DNA from: Actinomycetes bacterium
GTDB lineage: Bacteria; Actinomycetota; Acidimicrobiia; Acidimicrobiales; RAAP-2
Length of the DNA stretch: 12,060 nucleotides
Assembly: GCA_021801615.1 (NCBI GenBank)
Contig: JAJYXS010000172.1
Location: forward strand, 1 to 12,060
Direction of reading: 5' to 3'
The notes beneath the pieces are model-generated. The model had not been told where the DNA came from, searched no databases, and saw only the letters and a list, made by a program, of their open reading frames with translations. Every line of letters begins with the position of its first letter. Positions within the stretch are counted from its first letter, which is position 1. The translations under genes and the position numbers were made by a program. Of the stretch, positions 1 through 6,633 are shown one piece after another.

Positions 1-791
1 TCCTGCGTTCCCACGCCCCCCTCACCGACGAGGCGTGGTCGCTCGTCGACGCCGAGGCGCGCGAGCGGCTCGCCCCTGCGCTCGCCGCACGCAAGCTGGT
101 GGACTTCTCGGGCCCCCATGGTTGGGGGCATTCCGCCACGGGCGTGGGTCGTGCGACGCGCATCGAGGCGCCCGCGCCGGGGCTCGTCGCGCGCCGGCGT
201 GTGGTGCTCCCGCTCGCCGAGCTACGCGCTCTGTTCGTGCTCTCCTTGGAGGAGCTGCGAGACGCCGGGCGAGGAGCACTCGACGTCGAGCTGGGCGCGC
301 TCGACGCCGCGGCTCAGGCGATCGCGCGCGCGGAGAACATCGCGGTGTTCCACGGGTGGGCCGACGCAGGCATTCGGGGCATCGCCGAGGCCTCGCCGCT
401 CGGCCCGGTCCCGCTCGGCAGCGTCTACGCGGAGTACCCCGCTCGCGTCGCGTCGGCAGTCGCGATGCTCCTCGAAGCCGGCGTGGACGGTCCGTACGGG
501 ATGGCGCTCGGGCCCGAGTGCTACACGGGCGTCGTCGAGACGACCGAGCACGGCGGCCTCGTCGTGTTCGACCATCTGGAGAAGATCCTGGGCGGTCCCG
601 TCGTACGGGCGCCGGGCGTCGACGGCGCGGTGGTCGTGAGCCTGCGCGGCGGGGACTTCCTGTTCGAGTCGGGCGAGGACCTCTCCGTCGGCTACGACCG
701 CCACGACGCAGAGCACGTCCATCTCTACCTCGAGGAGTCCTTCAGCTTCCGCGTCGTCTCGCCCGACGCCGCCGTCGCGCTGCGCGCATAG
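1..791 (+). CDS. Encapsulin nanocompartment shell protein (family 1), 5' end cut by window
   Basis: Encapsulins are HK97-fold proteins that self-assemble into protein nanocompartments holding a cargo enzyme, often a DyP-type peroxidase or ferritin-like protein. The frame is open from the left edge (first whole codon at 3), giving 262 visible residues. The start LRSHAPLTDEAW matches the family's N-terminal arm, so only about 4-6 residues are missing. Other family-like stretches are RKLVDFSGPHGWG, AENIAVFHGW..GIRGI, GPYGMALGPECYTGV, GGDFLFESGEDLSVGY and, near the end, HLYLEESFSFRV. A GTG at 99 is internal: the conserved arm lies before it. Usual length is about 265 residues, so the gene is complete apart from the edge. 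No cargo gene is visible in the window; neither the next gene nor any other product ends in an obvious cargo-loading peptide, so the cargo is probably upstream. The identification rests on recalled family sequences, not a search. Confidence 0.9.
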   Translation, partial: LRSHAPLTDEAWSLVDAEARERLAPALAARKLVDFSGPHGWGHSATGVGRATRIEAPAPGLVARRRVVLPLAELRALFVLSLEELRDAGRGALDVELGALDAAAQAIARAENIAVFHGWADAGIRGIAEASPLGPVPLGSVYAEYPARVASAVAMLLEAGVDGPYGMALGPECYTGVVETTEHGGLVVFDHLEKILGGPVVRAPGVDGAVVVSLRGGDFLFESGEDLSVGYDRHDAEHVHLYLEESFSFRVVSPDAAVALRA

Positions 792-810
792 GGGCGGATC
801 CTTCCCGGGA

Positions 811-920
811 CTGCTTCCTCCGGTCCCTCCGAGACCGACACCTCGTCCCTCCGGGACCGACACCTCGTCCCTCCGGGACCGACACCTCGTCCCTCGCCGA
901 GCGACACCTCGGGGTCGATC
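811..920. repeat. 22-bp tandem repeat with internal dyads
   Basis: Between encapsulin and the cytochrome b gene a 22-bp unit beginning GACCGACACCTCGTCCCTCC is repeated: two exact copies at 833-854 and 855-876, a third at 877-898 differing only at its last bases, and degenerate flanking copies at 811-832 and 899-920. Each copy junction holds GTCCC-TCC-GGGAC, a 5-bp stem with a 3-nt loop, so the array can form a row of small hairpins. There is no T-run, so a normal intrinsic terminator is not shown. Frames across it are open but of low complexity; I see no gene here. Confidence 0.85.
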
Positions 921-975
921 GTCCCGGCACCGACACTCGGGACCTACGGCCCTACTCCGGCGTCGAGGCTGCACT

Positions 976-1027
976 TAGGTTACCGTGCAAAGGCGCGGCC
1001 ACGTGGACCGCGGGATGCGCAAAGGGG
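976..1027 (+). promoter_or_regulatory. Possible -10 box and Shine-Dalgarno for the cytochrome b gene
   Basis: TAGGTT at 976-981 fits the TAnnnT pattern of a -10 element; no convincing -35 is seen. Transcription from it would begin near 988, past the GTG at 985. AAAGGGG at 1021-1027 is a good ribosome binding site 8 nt before a TTG at 1036. Together they favour the TTG start over the upstream GTG. Weak evidence, from pattern only. Confidence 0.3.
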
Positions 1028-1035
1028 ATGCGACG

Positions 1036-3018
1036 TTGACTGGGCTTCTCGGGGTGGACCTGAACTCACCTGGCTCGTACCTGCACTGGAGCATCTTCAC
1101 GGTCTCGCTGGCGAACCTGGTGCTCATCCTCGTGATGCTCGTCATCTTCGGGGCTGCGCTCCTCGTGCCGTTCCCTCTCGGACGCCACGACCGAGAGGAG
1201 CAAGCGGCCGCGAAGGGCCAGGAGCCCGCGAAGGACGGCCAGGACCAGAAGGACACGAAGGACACGAAGGACGGCCAGCAGGGCAAGGGCGCAGGCGCCG
1301 TTCCCGCCCTCAGCGCGTTCACGGCGGGCGGGTCCGCCGAGGTCGTGGCTGTCGACGACGGCGACGCCACGATGTGGACCGCTCGGGTGCGCCGGCTCGG
1401 CCTCCGCCTCCTGCCGCCGGGCAAGCTGCTCCCCGACAGGCAGCCGGCGTACGTGCGCTCGTGGGTCTACGTGTTCGGCGTCGCGACGCTCGCCGCCCTC
1501 GGGGTCGCGATCGTCTCGGGCTTCGCGCTCGCGCTCGGCGGCCCCGACTGGTGGCACTACGACCCGGTCGGCCACTTCTTCAACAGCCTCCATCTGTGGA
1601 GCGTCGAGATGTTCATGGCCTTCATGGTCATCCACCTGTGGGGGAAGTTCTGGATGGCGGCGTGGCGGGGCCGGCGAGCGCTCACGTGGTTGACCGGCGT
1701 CGTCGCGTTCATCGCCTCCATCGTCGAGTGCTTCACCGGCTACCTGTCCCAGCAGAACTTCGACTCCCAGTGGATCTCCACCAACGCGAAGGACGCCGTC
1801 AACGCCACCGGGCTCGGCCCGTTCTTCGACGTCATGAACTTCGGCCAGATGCTCATGTGGCACATCGTGCTCGTCCCCCTGGCGCTGGTCGCCATCGTGG
1901 GCGCGCACATTCTCCTCGTGCGCGTGCGGGGCGTGAGCCATCCGCTGCCGGTCCATCGGGTCCGGGGGCGGGCGGCGCGCAAGGCCGCCGCTGCCGCCGA
2001 CGCAGCAGAGTGGCGTGGCCCAACCCGGCGCTACGACATCTTGAAGGAGGCCGGGATCGCCGGCGCGGTGGTGCTGGTGCTCGTGATCGTCCTGGCGGCG
2101 GTGATCTCGTCGCCCGACGTCCCCCCTGTGACCATCCAGAGCTGGGCCCACGCCACACCGGGAGACTTCATGGCGACGAGCGCAGCGGAGCTCGCCTACT
2201 CGAGCGAGACCGCGACGTACGGCCCCCCCTACGACAACACGCCGACGCCGGCGGGCTCAGGGATGGTCCAGAAGATCATCGTCTCCTGGCAGCTCATGAC
2301 CGGGGTCGACCAGCCGATCAACACCGCGAAGACATTCGTGCTCACGCCGCTCTCGACGCGCGCGCCCACAGAGCCCGCGCTCCGACGGGCCCTCGCCCGC
2401 TACGCGGCCGCCTCGAAGGCGCAGCAGGTCTCGTGGGCCGCCGCCTACCTGAAGGTGGTCGGTCACGTCACCTTCACGACAGGCGTGCCGTCGGTCCCCA
2501 AGGCGAACGACGGTCCGGTGCCGGTCCTCGTCGACGGCGAGCTCGCGATGGCGCGCTCGGGCGCGCTCGACGCCGCGCTGCTGGCCCACAACCAGTTCTA
2601 CGGCACGAACTACACGAAGCCGCTCCTGTTCTTGGAGGACGGCAGCTACTTCGCCTCGGTGGGCCGAAAGCTGCACCTTCTCGGGACAGAGTGGGGCGTC
2701 ATGAACGAGACGGGAAGCTATCCCGGACAGCCGTGGCTGTGGCTCTACACCTTGTGGTACCAGGTCCCGGGGTTCCGCACATCGACGAACGTCGACCTCA
2801 TCGCCATCTACCTGACGGGGGTCGCGACCATCCTCCTGCTCGCGGTGCCCTTCGTGCCCGGCCTTCGAGACGTGCCCAGGTACGTGCCGCTGCACCGGCT
2901 CGTGTGGCGCTCGTGGAACCAGGGCGGCACCGGCGGCGACCCCGGCGCCGGTGCGCCGAGAGGCAAGGGGGCTCCGACACCTGCGCTCAGCGCCGCGGCC
3001 CGGGGCGAGCCAGGGTGA
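1036..3018 (+). CDS. Membrane diheme cytochrome b (N-terminal cyt b core) with large extracytoplasmic domain
   Basis: Likely a membrane quinol-linked electron-transfer protein. Residue numbers here count from the GTG at 985; the chosen TTG start is residue 18. The cytochrome b core is clear: H203-x13-H217 in one helix and H293-x14-H308 in another, the four axial ligands of two b hemes. Membrane spans lie near 36-62, 158-183, 203-224, 233-253, 290-313, 355-375 and 604-624. A charged DKDTKDTKDG-type linker (about 70-103) follows the first span. The canonical GYxLPW motif after the third core helix is replaced by GYLSQQNFDSQW, and no PEWY motif or cyt b C-terminal domain is present. Instead about 225 residues (378-602) lie between the last two spans, with no CxxCH heme c site. 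No Rieske or cyt c1 gene is adjacent. Start choice: TTG 1036 has the best ribosome binding site; ATG 1015 and GTG 985 are alternatives. The 3' end overlaps egtD by 32 bp, tail to tail. Confidence 0.85.
   Translation: MTGLLGVDLNSPGSYLHWSIFTVSLANLVLILVMLVIFGAALLVPFPLGRHDREEQAAAKGQEPAKDGQDQKDTKDTKDGQQGKGAGAVPALSAFTAGGSAEVVAVDDGDATMWTARVRRLGLRLLPPGKLLPDRQPAYVRSWVYVFGVATLAALGVAIVSGFALALGGPDWWHYDPVGHFFNSLHLWSVEMFMAFMVIHLWGKFWMAAWRGRRALTWLTGVVAFIASIVECFTGYLSQQNFDSQWISTNAKDAVNATGLGPFFDVMNFGQMLMWHIVLVPLALVAIVGAHILLVRVRGVSHPLPVHRVRGRAARKAAAAADAAEWRGPTRRYDILKEAGIAGAVVLVLVIVLAAVISSPDVPPVTIQSWAHATPGDFMATSAAELAYSSETATYGPPYDNTPTPAGSGMVQKIIVSWQLMTGVDQPINTAKTFVLTPLSTRAPTEPALRRALARYAAASKAQQVSWAAAYLKVVGHVTFTTGVPSVPKANDGPVPVLVDGELAMARSGALDAALLAHNQFYGTNYTKPLLFLEDGSYFASVGRKLHLLGTEWGVMNETGSYPGQPWLWLYTLWYQVPGFRTSTNVDLIAIYLTGVATILLLAVPFVPGLRDVPRYVPLHRLVWRSWNQGGTGGDPGAGAPRGKGAPTPALSAAARGEPG
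2927..2954 (-). terminator. GC hairpin past egtD, possible terminator
   Basis: A perfect 9-bp inverted repeat (GCACCGGCG at 2927-2935, CGCCGGTGC at 2946-2954) with a 10-nt loop lies 33 nt beyond the egtD stop on the minus strand, inside the 3' end of the cytochrome b gene. It could halt egtB-egtD transcription before it enters the opposing gene. No U-tract follows, so this is a structural guess only. Confidence 0.35.
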
Positions 3019-3982
3019 GCAGGAACTCTCCGGCGTCCGCGCCCCACTGGCGGTCCACCACGAACCCGGCGCGGACCAGCTCCGCGCGGACCCCGTCCGG
3101 CGTGAACTTCGCGCTGATCTCGGTGAGCAGCTCCTCGTCTCGAGCGAAGGGAACGGTGAGCCCGAGCGCGTCGACGTGCACGAGCTGGTTGCGCTCGGAG
3201 CGAAGGCGCATCTCGATCCACTGGCCCCGTGCGTTCCATCGGACCACGTGCTCGAAGCGCTCCGGAACGAAGTCCGCCCCGAGCTCCCGGTTCACGACGG
3301 CGAGGACGTTGCGGTTGAAGCGGGCGGTGACGCCTGCGGCGTCGTCGTAGGCGGCGAGGATCCTCGGGACCTCCTTCACGAGGTCCGCGCCGAGCAGGAG
3401 GTGGTCGGAGGGGCCCAGGTTGGTGCGCAGGGCGGCGAAGAAGCGGCGGCGTTGCGCGGGGACCAGGTTGCCGATGGTCCCTCCGAGGAAGGCGACGAGG
3501 CGGCGTCCTCCGCTTGGAAGGGCGTCGAGGTCTCGGAGGAAGTCTCCGACGACCGCATGGACGTGCAATCCGCGGTACTCGGCGGAGAGCTCGCGCGCGG
3601 ACGCCTTCAGGAAGGTTGCGCTGACGTCGAAGGGGACGTACCTTCGCAGCCCGCCGCCGGCAGCGAGCGCGTCCAGGAGCAGACGGGTCTTCTCGCAGGA
3701 TCCCGCGCCTAGCTCGACGAGCGTGTCGGACCGGGCGTACCCGGCGATGGCCGCCGCGTGGCGCTCGAGCAGCGCGCGCTCGGCCCTGGTCGGGTAGTAC
3801 TCGGGGAGCGCGGTGATCTCCTCGAACAGCCTGCTCCCCGCTTCGTCGTAGAACCACGTCGGAGGGAGCGACTTTTGCACGCCGCCGAGCCCCGCCCTCG
3901 CGTCCCGTTCGAGCGCGGCGCGCAGGTCGCGCTCGTCGACGCGCACGTCGAAGGTCAGCGTCGACGACGCGGAGAGCGCCAC
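2987..3982 (-). CDS. egtD: L-histidine N-alpha-methyltransferase EgtD (ergothioneine biosynthesis)
   Basis: EgtD trimethylates histidine with three S-adenosylmethionine molecules to hercynine, the first step of ergothioneine synthesis, in the cytosol. The 331 residues match the usual length of about 320. Seen in order: LPEYYPTRAERALL (59-72), the SAM-binding stretch ELGAGSCEKTR (90-100), VAFLGGTIGNL (163-173), LLLGADLVKE, AYDDAAGVTARFNRNVL (211-227), NRELGADF and EISAKF (288-293). By homology to the Mycobacterium smegmatis enzyme, Y62, N172, Y212, E288 and S290 are the expected histidine-binding residues and all are present. The GTG start at 3982 lies one base past the egtB stop, implying translational coupling. 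A longer frame upstream exists but runs into egtB. The 3' end overlaps the cytochrome b gene. Confidence 0.95.
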   Translation of the reverse strand: MALSASSTLTFDVRVDERDLRAALERDARAGLGGVQKSLPPTWFYDEAGSRLFEEITALPEYYPTRAERALLERHAAAIAGYARSDTLVELGAGSCEKTRLLLDALAAGGGLRRYVPFDVSATFLKASARELSAEYRGLHVHAVVGDFLRDLDALPSGGRRLVAFLGGTIGNLVPAQRRRFFAALRTNLGPSDHLLLGADLVKEVPRILAAYDDAAGVTARFNRNVLAVVNRELGADFVPERFEHVVRWNARGQWIEMRLRSERNQLVHVDALGLTVPFARDEELLTEISAKFTPDGVRAELVRAGFVVDRQWGADAGEFLLTLARPGPRR

Positions 3983-3983
3983 G

Positions 3984-5336
3984 TCACAGGTCCCGTGCCA
4001 GCCGGAGCCCGCTGAACGCCCAGCGGGCCGACGCCGGGAAGAAGTTCCGGTAGGTGGCGCGTGCGTGACCCGCCGGCGTGACGCACGCGCTGCCGCGCAG
4101 CACCTGCTGGTTGACCATGAACTTGCCGTTGTACTCCCCGACGGCACCGGCTGCAGGCCGGAAGCCCGGGTAGGGGCTGTAGGCGCTCGAGGTCCACTGC
4201 CAGACCGCGCCGAAGTAGCCTGCCCCGGCCGGCGCGCGAGGGTGCAGGTCGAATGGTGCGTCCTCGGGCCCTGTGGCGCCGGTCGCCTGAGCGGCCGTCT
4301 CCCATTCGGACTCCGTCGGCAGGCGCGCCCCGGCCCAGCGAGCGAAGGCGTCGGCTTCGAAGTAGCTCACGTGGACCACCGGCTCCGTCGGGTCGACGGG
4401 CCGCTGCCCCTCGAGCGTGAAGAGGCTGGAGGCGGACACGTCGTCGTCGTCGACCTCCCAGTAGAGCGGCGCCTCCCAGCGTCGCTCCTGGACCGTCGCC
4501 CAGCCCTCCGACAGCCAGAGCTCTGGGCGTCGGTAGCCGCCGTCGTCGACGAACTCCAGCCACTCGCCGCAGGTCACCGGCCGGTCGGCGATCGCGAACG
4601 GGACGAGCTGGACCGTGTGGCGAGGCGACTCGTTGTCGAAGGAGAACCCCCGGCCGCCGTGGCCCAGCTCGACGGCGCCTCCGGGGTGCTCGATCCACTC
4701 GACCTTCCGGCCGCCCGCCTGGCGATCGTCCGCCTGGCGATCGTCCGCCTGCCGGCCGCCCGCCTGCTTCCGGGCACCCGCCTGCCCGTCGCGCCCGACG
4801 TGCTCGTGAGCCTCGCGGTACGCAGGGCGCATCGGGTTCTTCGACAGGACGTGCTTGATGTCCATGAGCAGGAGCTCCTGGTGCTGCTGCTCGTGGTGGA
4901 TGCCCAGCTCCACCAGGTCGAGCGTCTCTGCGGTGAGCGGGAGGGCGAGGAGGTCCCTCATCGCCTCGTCGACGTGGCGCCGGTACCTGGCCACCTCTTC
5001 GACGCCGGGTCTCGACAGCACGCCCCTCTCCGGCCGCGGGTGCCTCGGGCCGGCCGCTTCGTAGTACGAGTTGAAGATGTAGCCGTAGATCGGGTCGCGC
5101 CGGTGGTAGCCGGGCAGCTCCGGCATCAGCAGGAACGTCTCGAAGAACCACGTCGTGTGGCCGCGGTGCCACTTCGTCGGGCTGGCGTCGGGCATCGACT
5201 GCACCGTCTGGTCCTCTGCGGTGAGCGGCGCTGCGAGCTCCTCGGTCGTCCGGCGCACGGTCCCGTAGGCCTGCGCAAGGCGCGCGGCGCGCCCGCCGGA
5301 TGGTCGTGGGATCCTCTCCGAGCCTGCTTCGCTCAC
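3984..5336 (-). CDS. egtB: Hercynine sulfoxide synthase EgtB (ergothioneine biosynthesis)
   Basis: EgtB is a non-heme iron enzyme that joins oxidised hercynine to a thiol (gamma-glutamylcysteine in mycobacteria, cysteine in some other types). The 450-residue product has an N-terminal DinB-like domain (about 15-175) and a C-terminal formylglycine-generating-enzyme/sulfatase-modifying domain (about 212-448). The iron site is visible: WHRGHTTWFFETF (56-68) and HHEQQHQE (147-154), the HX3HXE motif. The C-terminal LRGSACVTP..HARATYRNFFP is typical. A repeat-rich insert at about 183-211 (QADDR units) separates the domains. Start: GTG 5336 has GGACGGAG six bases upstream and gives the normal length; longer frames do not. 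It is first in a minus-strand pair with egtD. No egtA, egtC or egtE is visible, so the thiol donor cannot be assigned from context. Confidence 0.95.
   Translation of the reverse strand: MSEAGSERIPRPSGGRAARLAQAYGTVRRTTEELAAPLTAEDQTVQSMPDASPTKWHRGHTTWFFETFLLMPELPGYHRRDPIYGYIFNSYYEAAGPRHPRPERGVLSRPGVEEVARYRRHVDEAMRDLLALPLTAETLDLVELGIHHEQQHQELLLMDIKHVLSKNPMRPAYREAHEHVGRDGQAGARKQAGGRQADDRQADDRQAGGRKVEWIEHPGGAVELGHGGRGFSFDNESPRHTVQLVPFAIADRPVTCGEWLEFVDDGGYRRPELWLSEGWATVQERRWEAPLYWEVDDDDVSASSLFTLEGQRPVDPTEPVVHVSYFEADAFARWAGARLPTESEWETAAQATGATGPEDAPFDLHPRAPAGAGYFGAVWQWTSSAYSPYPGFRPAAGAVGEYNGKFMVNQQVLRGSACVTPAGHARATYRNFFPASARWAFSGLRLARDL
4711..4775 (-). repeat. 15-bp in-frame tandem repeat in egtB
   Basis: A 15-bp unit is repeated from 4716: CGCCTGGCGATCGTC twice exactly (4716-4730, 4731-4745), then two diverged copies (4746-4760, 4761-4775). 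On the coding strand it yields pentapeptides QADDR, QADDR, QAGGR and a diverged KQAGGR-type copy, in the linker between the two EgtB domains. Length is a multiple of three, so the frame is kept. It looks like replication slippage in a tolerant linker. Confidence 0.85.
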
Positions 5337-5614
5337 CGTGCGCTCCGTCCTTCGCAAGCCGGCGACCGCCGCTCCGCGACGAACCGCCCTCGCCCGGCGG
5401 TCCCCGACTCGGCGACCCTGAGGTCCCAACGTAATCCGCTCGTCCGCGCTTTCGTGCCTCGGGGTGCCGCGTGCCGAGCCGGAGGCCCGAGGCCCGCCGC
5501 GGCGGCACCCGCCGGTCGGCGCCACCAGCCGATCGGCGCCACCGTGGATCTCGGTAGCGTTCCGTACGTACGGACGGAGTGGAGGACGACCGGGACCGAG
5601 TGGAGGAGGGCGCC
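5337..5614. promoter_or_regulatory. Divergent egtB / msrA control region
   Basis: This 278-bp spacer must hold promoters in both directions. On the minus strand TACGTT (5433-5428) is a possible -10 for egtB, about 90 nt before its start, without a clear -35. On the plus strand TAGCGT (5555-5560) is a possible -10 for msrA. It directly abuts the perfect 14-bp palindrome TCCGTACGTACGGA (5561-5574), which would sit on the transcription start and is placed like a repressor operator. Nothing else recognisable was seen here. Confidence 0.4.
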
Positions 5615-6277
5615 GTGGGCATCTTCGGCAGCGAGAGGTGGCGGACGAAGGTCGAGATGGTGGAGATGGGACGCGCGCTCCCGGGACGCCCGACACCCGT
5701 GCCCGTCCCCGATCGCCACCTCGTCCTGAAGGCGCCGCTCGTGCCGCCCTTCCCCGAGGGGACCGAACGGGCGATCTTCGCCATGGGCTGCTTCTGGGGC
5801 GCCGAGCGCACGTTCTGGAGGCTCGGCGGCGTGGCCACGACCGCGGTCGGCTACACGGGCGGGTTCACCCCGAACCCCACCTACGAGGAGGTGTGCACGG
5901 GGCTCACGGGTCACGCCGAGGCGGTTCTCTGCGTGTTCTTCCCCTCGAAGGTCTCCTACGAGGAGCTCCTCGCGGTCTTCTTCGAAGGGCACGACCCGAC
6001 CCAGGGCATGCGCCAGGGCAACGACATCGGGACCCAGTACCGCTCTGGGCTCTATCCGACGTCGGACGAGCAACTCGCCGCGGCGCACGCGACGAAGGCG
6101 AGGTACGAGGAGCGGCTGACCGCCGCAGGCTTCGGCCCGATCACGACGGAGATCGAGCGCGCGGGCCCCTTCTACTACGCGGAGGGGTACCACCAGCAGT
6201 ACCTCGCGGCCAACCCGGACGGCTACTGCGGCCTGGGGGGAACCGGTGTCGTGTGCCCGGTCGGCGTGCTCGGGTGA
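5615..6277 (+). CDS. msrA: Peptide-methionine (S)-S-oxide reductase MsrA
   Basis: MsrA reduces the S-form of methionine sulfoxide in proteins and free methionine, a cytosolic repair enzyme for oxidative damage that is recycled by thioredoxin. The catalytic motif GCFWG is at 58-62 (Cys59), followed by GYTGGFTPNPTYEEVCTGLTGHAEAV (in two joined family-typical blocks, 79 onward), FFEGHDPTQGMRQGNDIGTQYRS and YYAEGYHQQYL. Cys205 and Cys214 near the end (GYCGLGG..CPVG) are the likely resolving cysteines. At 220 residues it is normal for actinobacterial MsrA with an N-terminal extension. The start GTG 5615 has GGAGGAGGG just upstream and gives an N-terminus of the family type (ALPGR..PVP); an in-frame GTG at 5579 is a weaker option. 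It is transcribed away from egtB-egtD, so the neighbours share a redox-defence theme. MsrB is not in view. Confidence 0.95.
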   Translation: MGIFGSERWRTKVEMVEMGRALPGRPTPVPVPDRHLVLKAPLVPPFPEGTERAIFAMGCFWGAERTFWRLGGVATTAVGYTGGFTPNPTYEEVCTGLTGHAEAVLCVFFPSKVSYEELLAVFFEGHDPTQGMRQGNDIGTQYRSGLYPTSDEQLAAAHATKARYEERLTAAGFGPITTEIERAGPFYYAEGYHQQYLAANPDGYCGLGGTGVVCPVGVLG

Positions 6278-6291
6278 GGAGCAGCCACCCG
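6271..6291 (+). terminator. Small hairpin at the msrA stop, weak terminator candidate
   Basis: CGGGTG (6271-6276) pairs with CACCCG (6286-6291) across a 9-nt loop; the msrA stop codon lies in the left arm and loop. Stem of 6 bp, no T-run. It could stabilise the mRNA end or slow polymerase, but the evidence is thin. Confidence 0.25.
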
Positions 6292-6633
6292 GCGACGCGG
6301 TGACGCGGTCGGCGCCGTGGGATCGCGAGCGGATCCGTTGCCGGCAAACGCCACGGACTGGTCGGCGCCGGCGGCTGACCGGCCGCGGTCCTCCCATGCC
6401 GCGTCCCGCCATGCCGTATGGATCCCGGCGCCGTAGACTCTGGAATCGAAGAAGTGCTCGCGCGATCATGGTCGTGGTGACCACGGACGTACCGTGCGGA
6501 CGGGCGAGGAGGTCCTTCACCGTGCAGGGGCTGCAGAGGCTGCCTGGCAAGGGGATGCAGGTCAAGGGGACGGCGCAGGGCGACCGGACCCGGGTGGGGT
6601 CGCCGGCGGGCGATGTCGAGGGGGGGCGCAGCG
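6278..6633 (+). promoter_or_regulatory. 356-bp gene-free region before DUF3040, possible promoter and dyads
   Basis: No convincing gene lies here. TAGACT at 6434-6439 fits a -10 box, without a good -35. Just after it CGAAGAAGTGCTCG (6447-6460) matches 8 of the 10 fixed bases of the actinobacterial LexA pattern CGAAC-N4-GTTCG. Then come two overlapping dyads: CGTGGT-G-ACCACG (6473-6485) and CACGG-N5-CCGTG (6482-6496). This grouping looks like a control region for the DUF3040 operon. A 58-codon frame (6470-6647) lies on top of it but has no family resemblance I recognise. Ribosome binding site GAGGGGGGG at 6618-6626 serves DUF3040. Confidence 0.4.

Noticed and set aside
99..101. GTG at 99 as the encapsulin start
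   Set aside because: Codons 3-98 encode the conserved encapsulin N-terminal arm in the same frame, so the true start is to the left of the window.
833..898. CRISPR array
   Set aside because: The 22-bp copies are directly adjacent, with no spacers, and no cas gene is near.
35..1039. Long plus-strand frame over the encapsulin region
   Set aside because: It is an Arg/Ala-rich shadow of the encapsulin gene and runs through the tandem repeat; no family resemblance.
2808..3857. Minus-strand frame of 349 codons over egtD
   Set aside because: Out of frame with the clear EgtD motifs; Arg/Pro-rich shadow.
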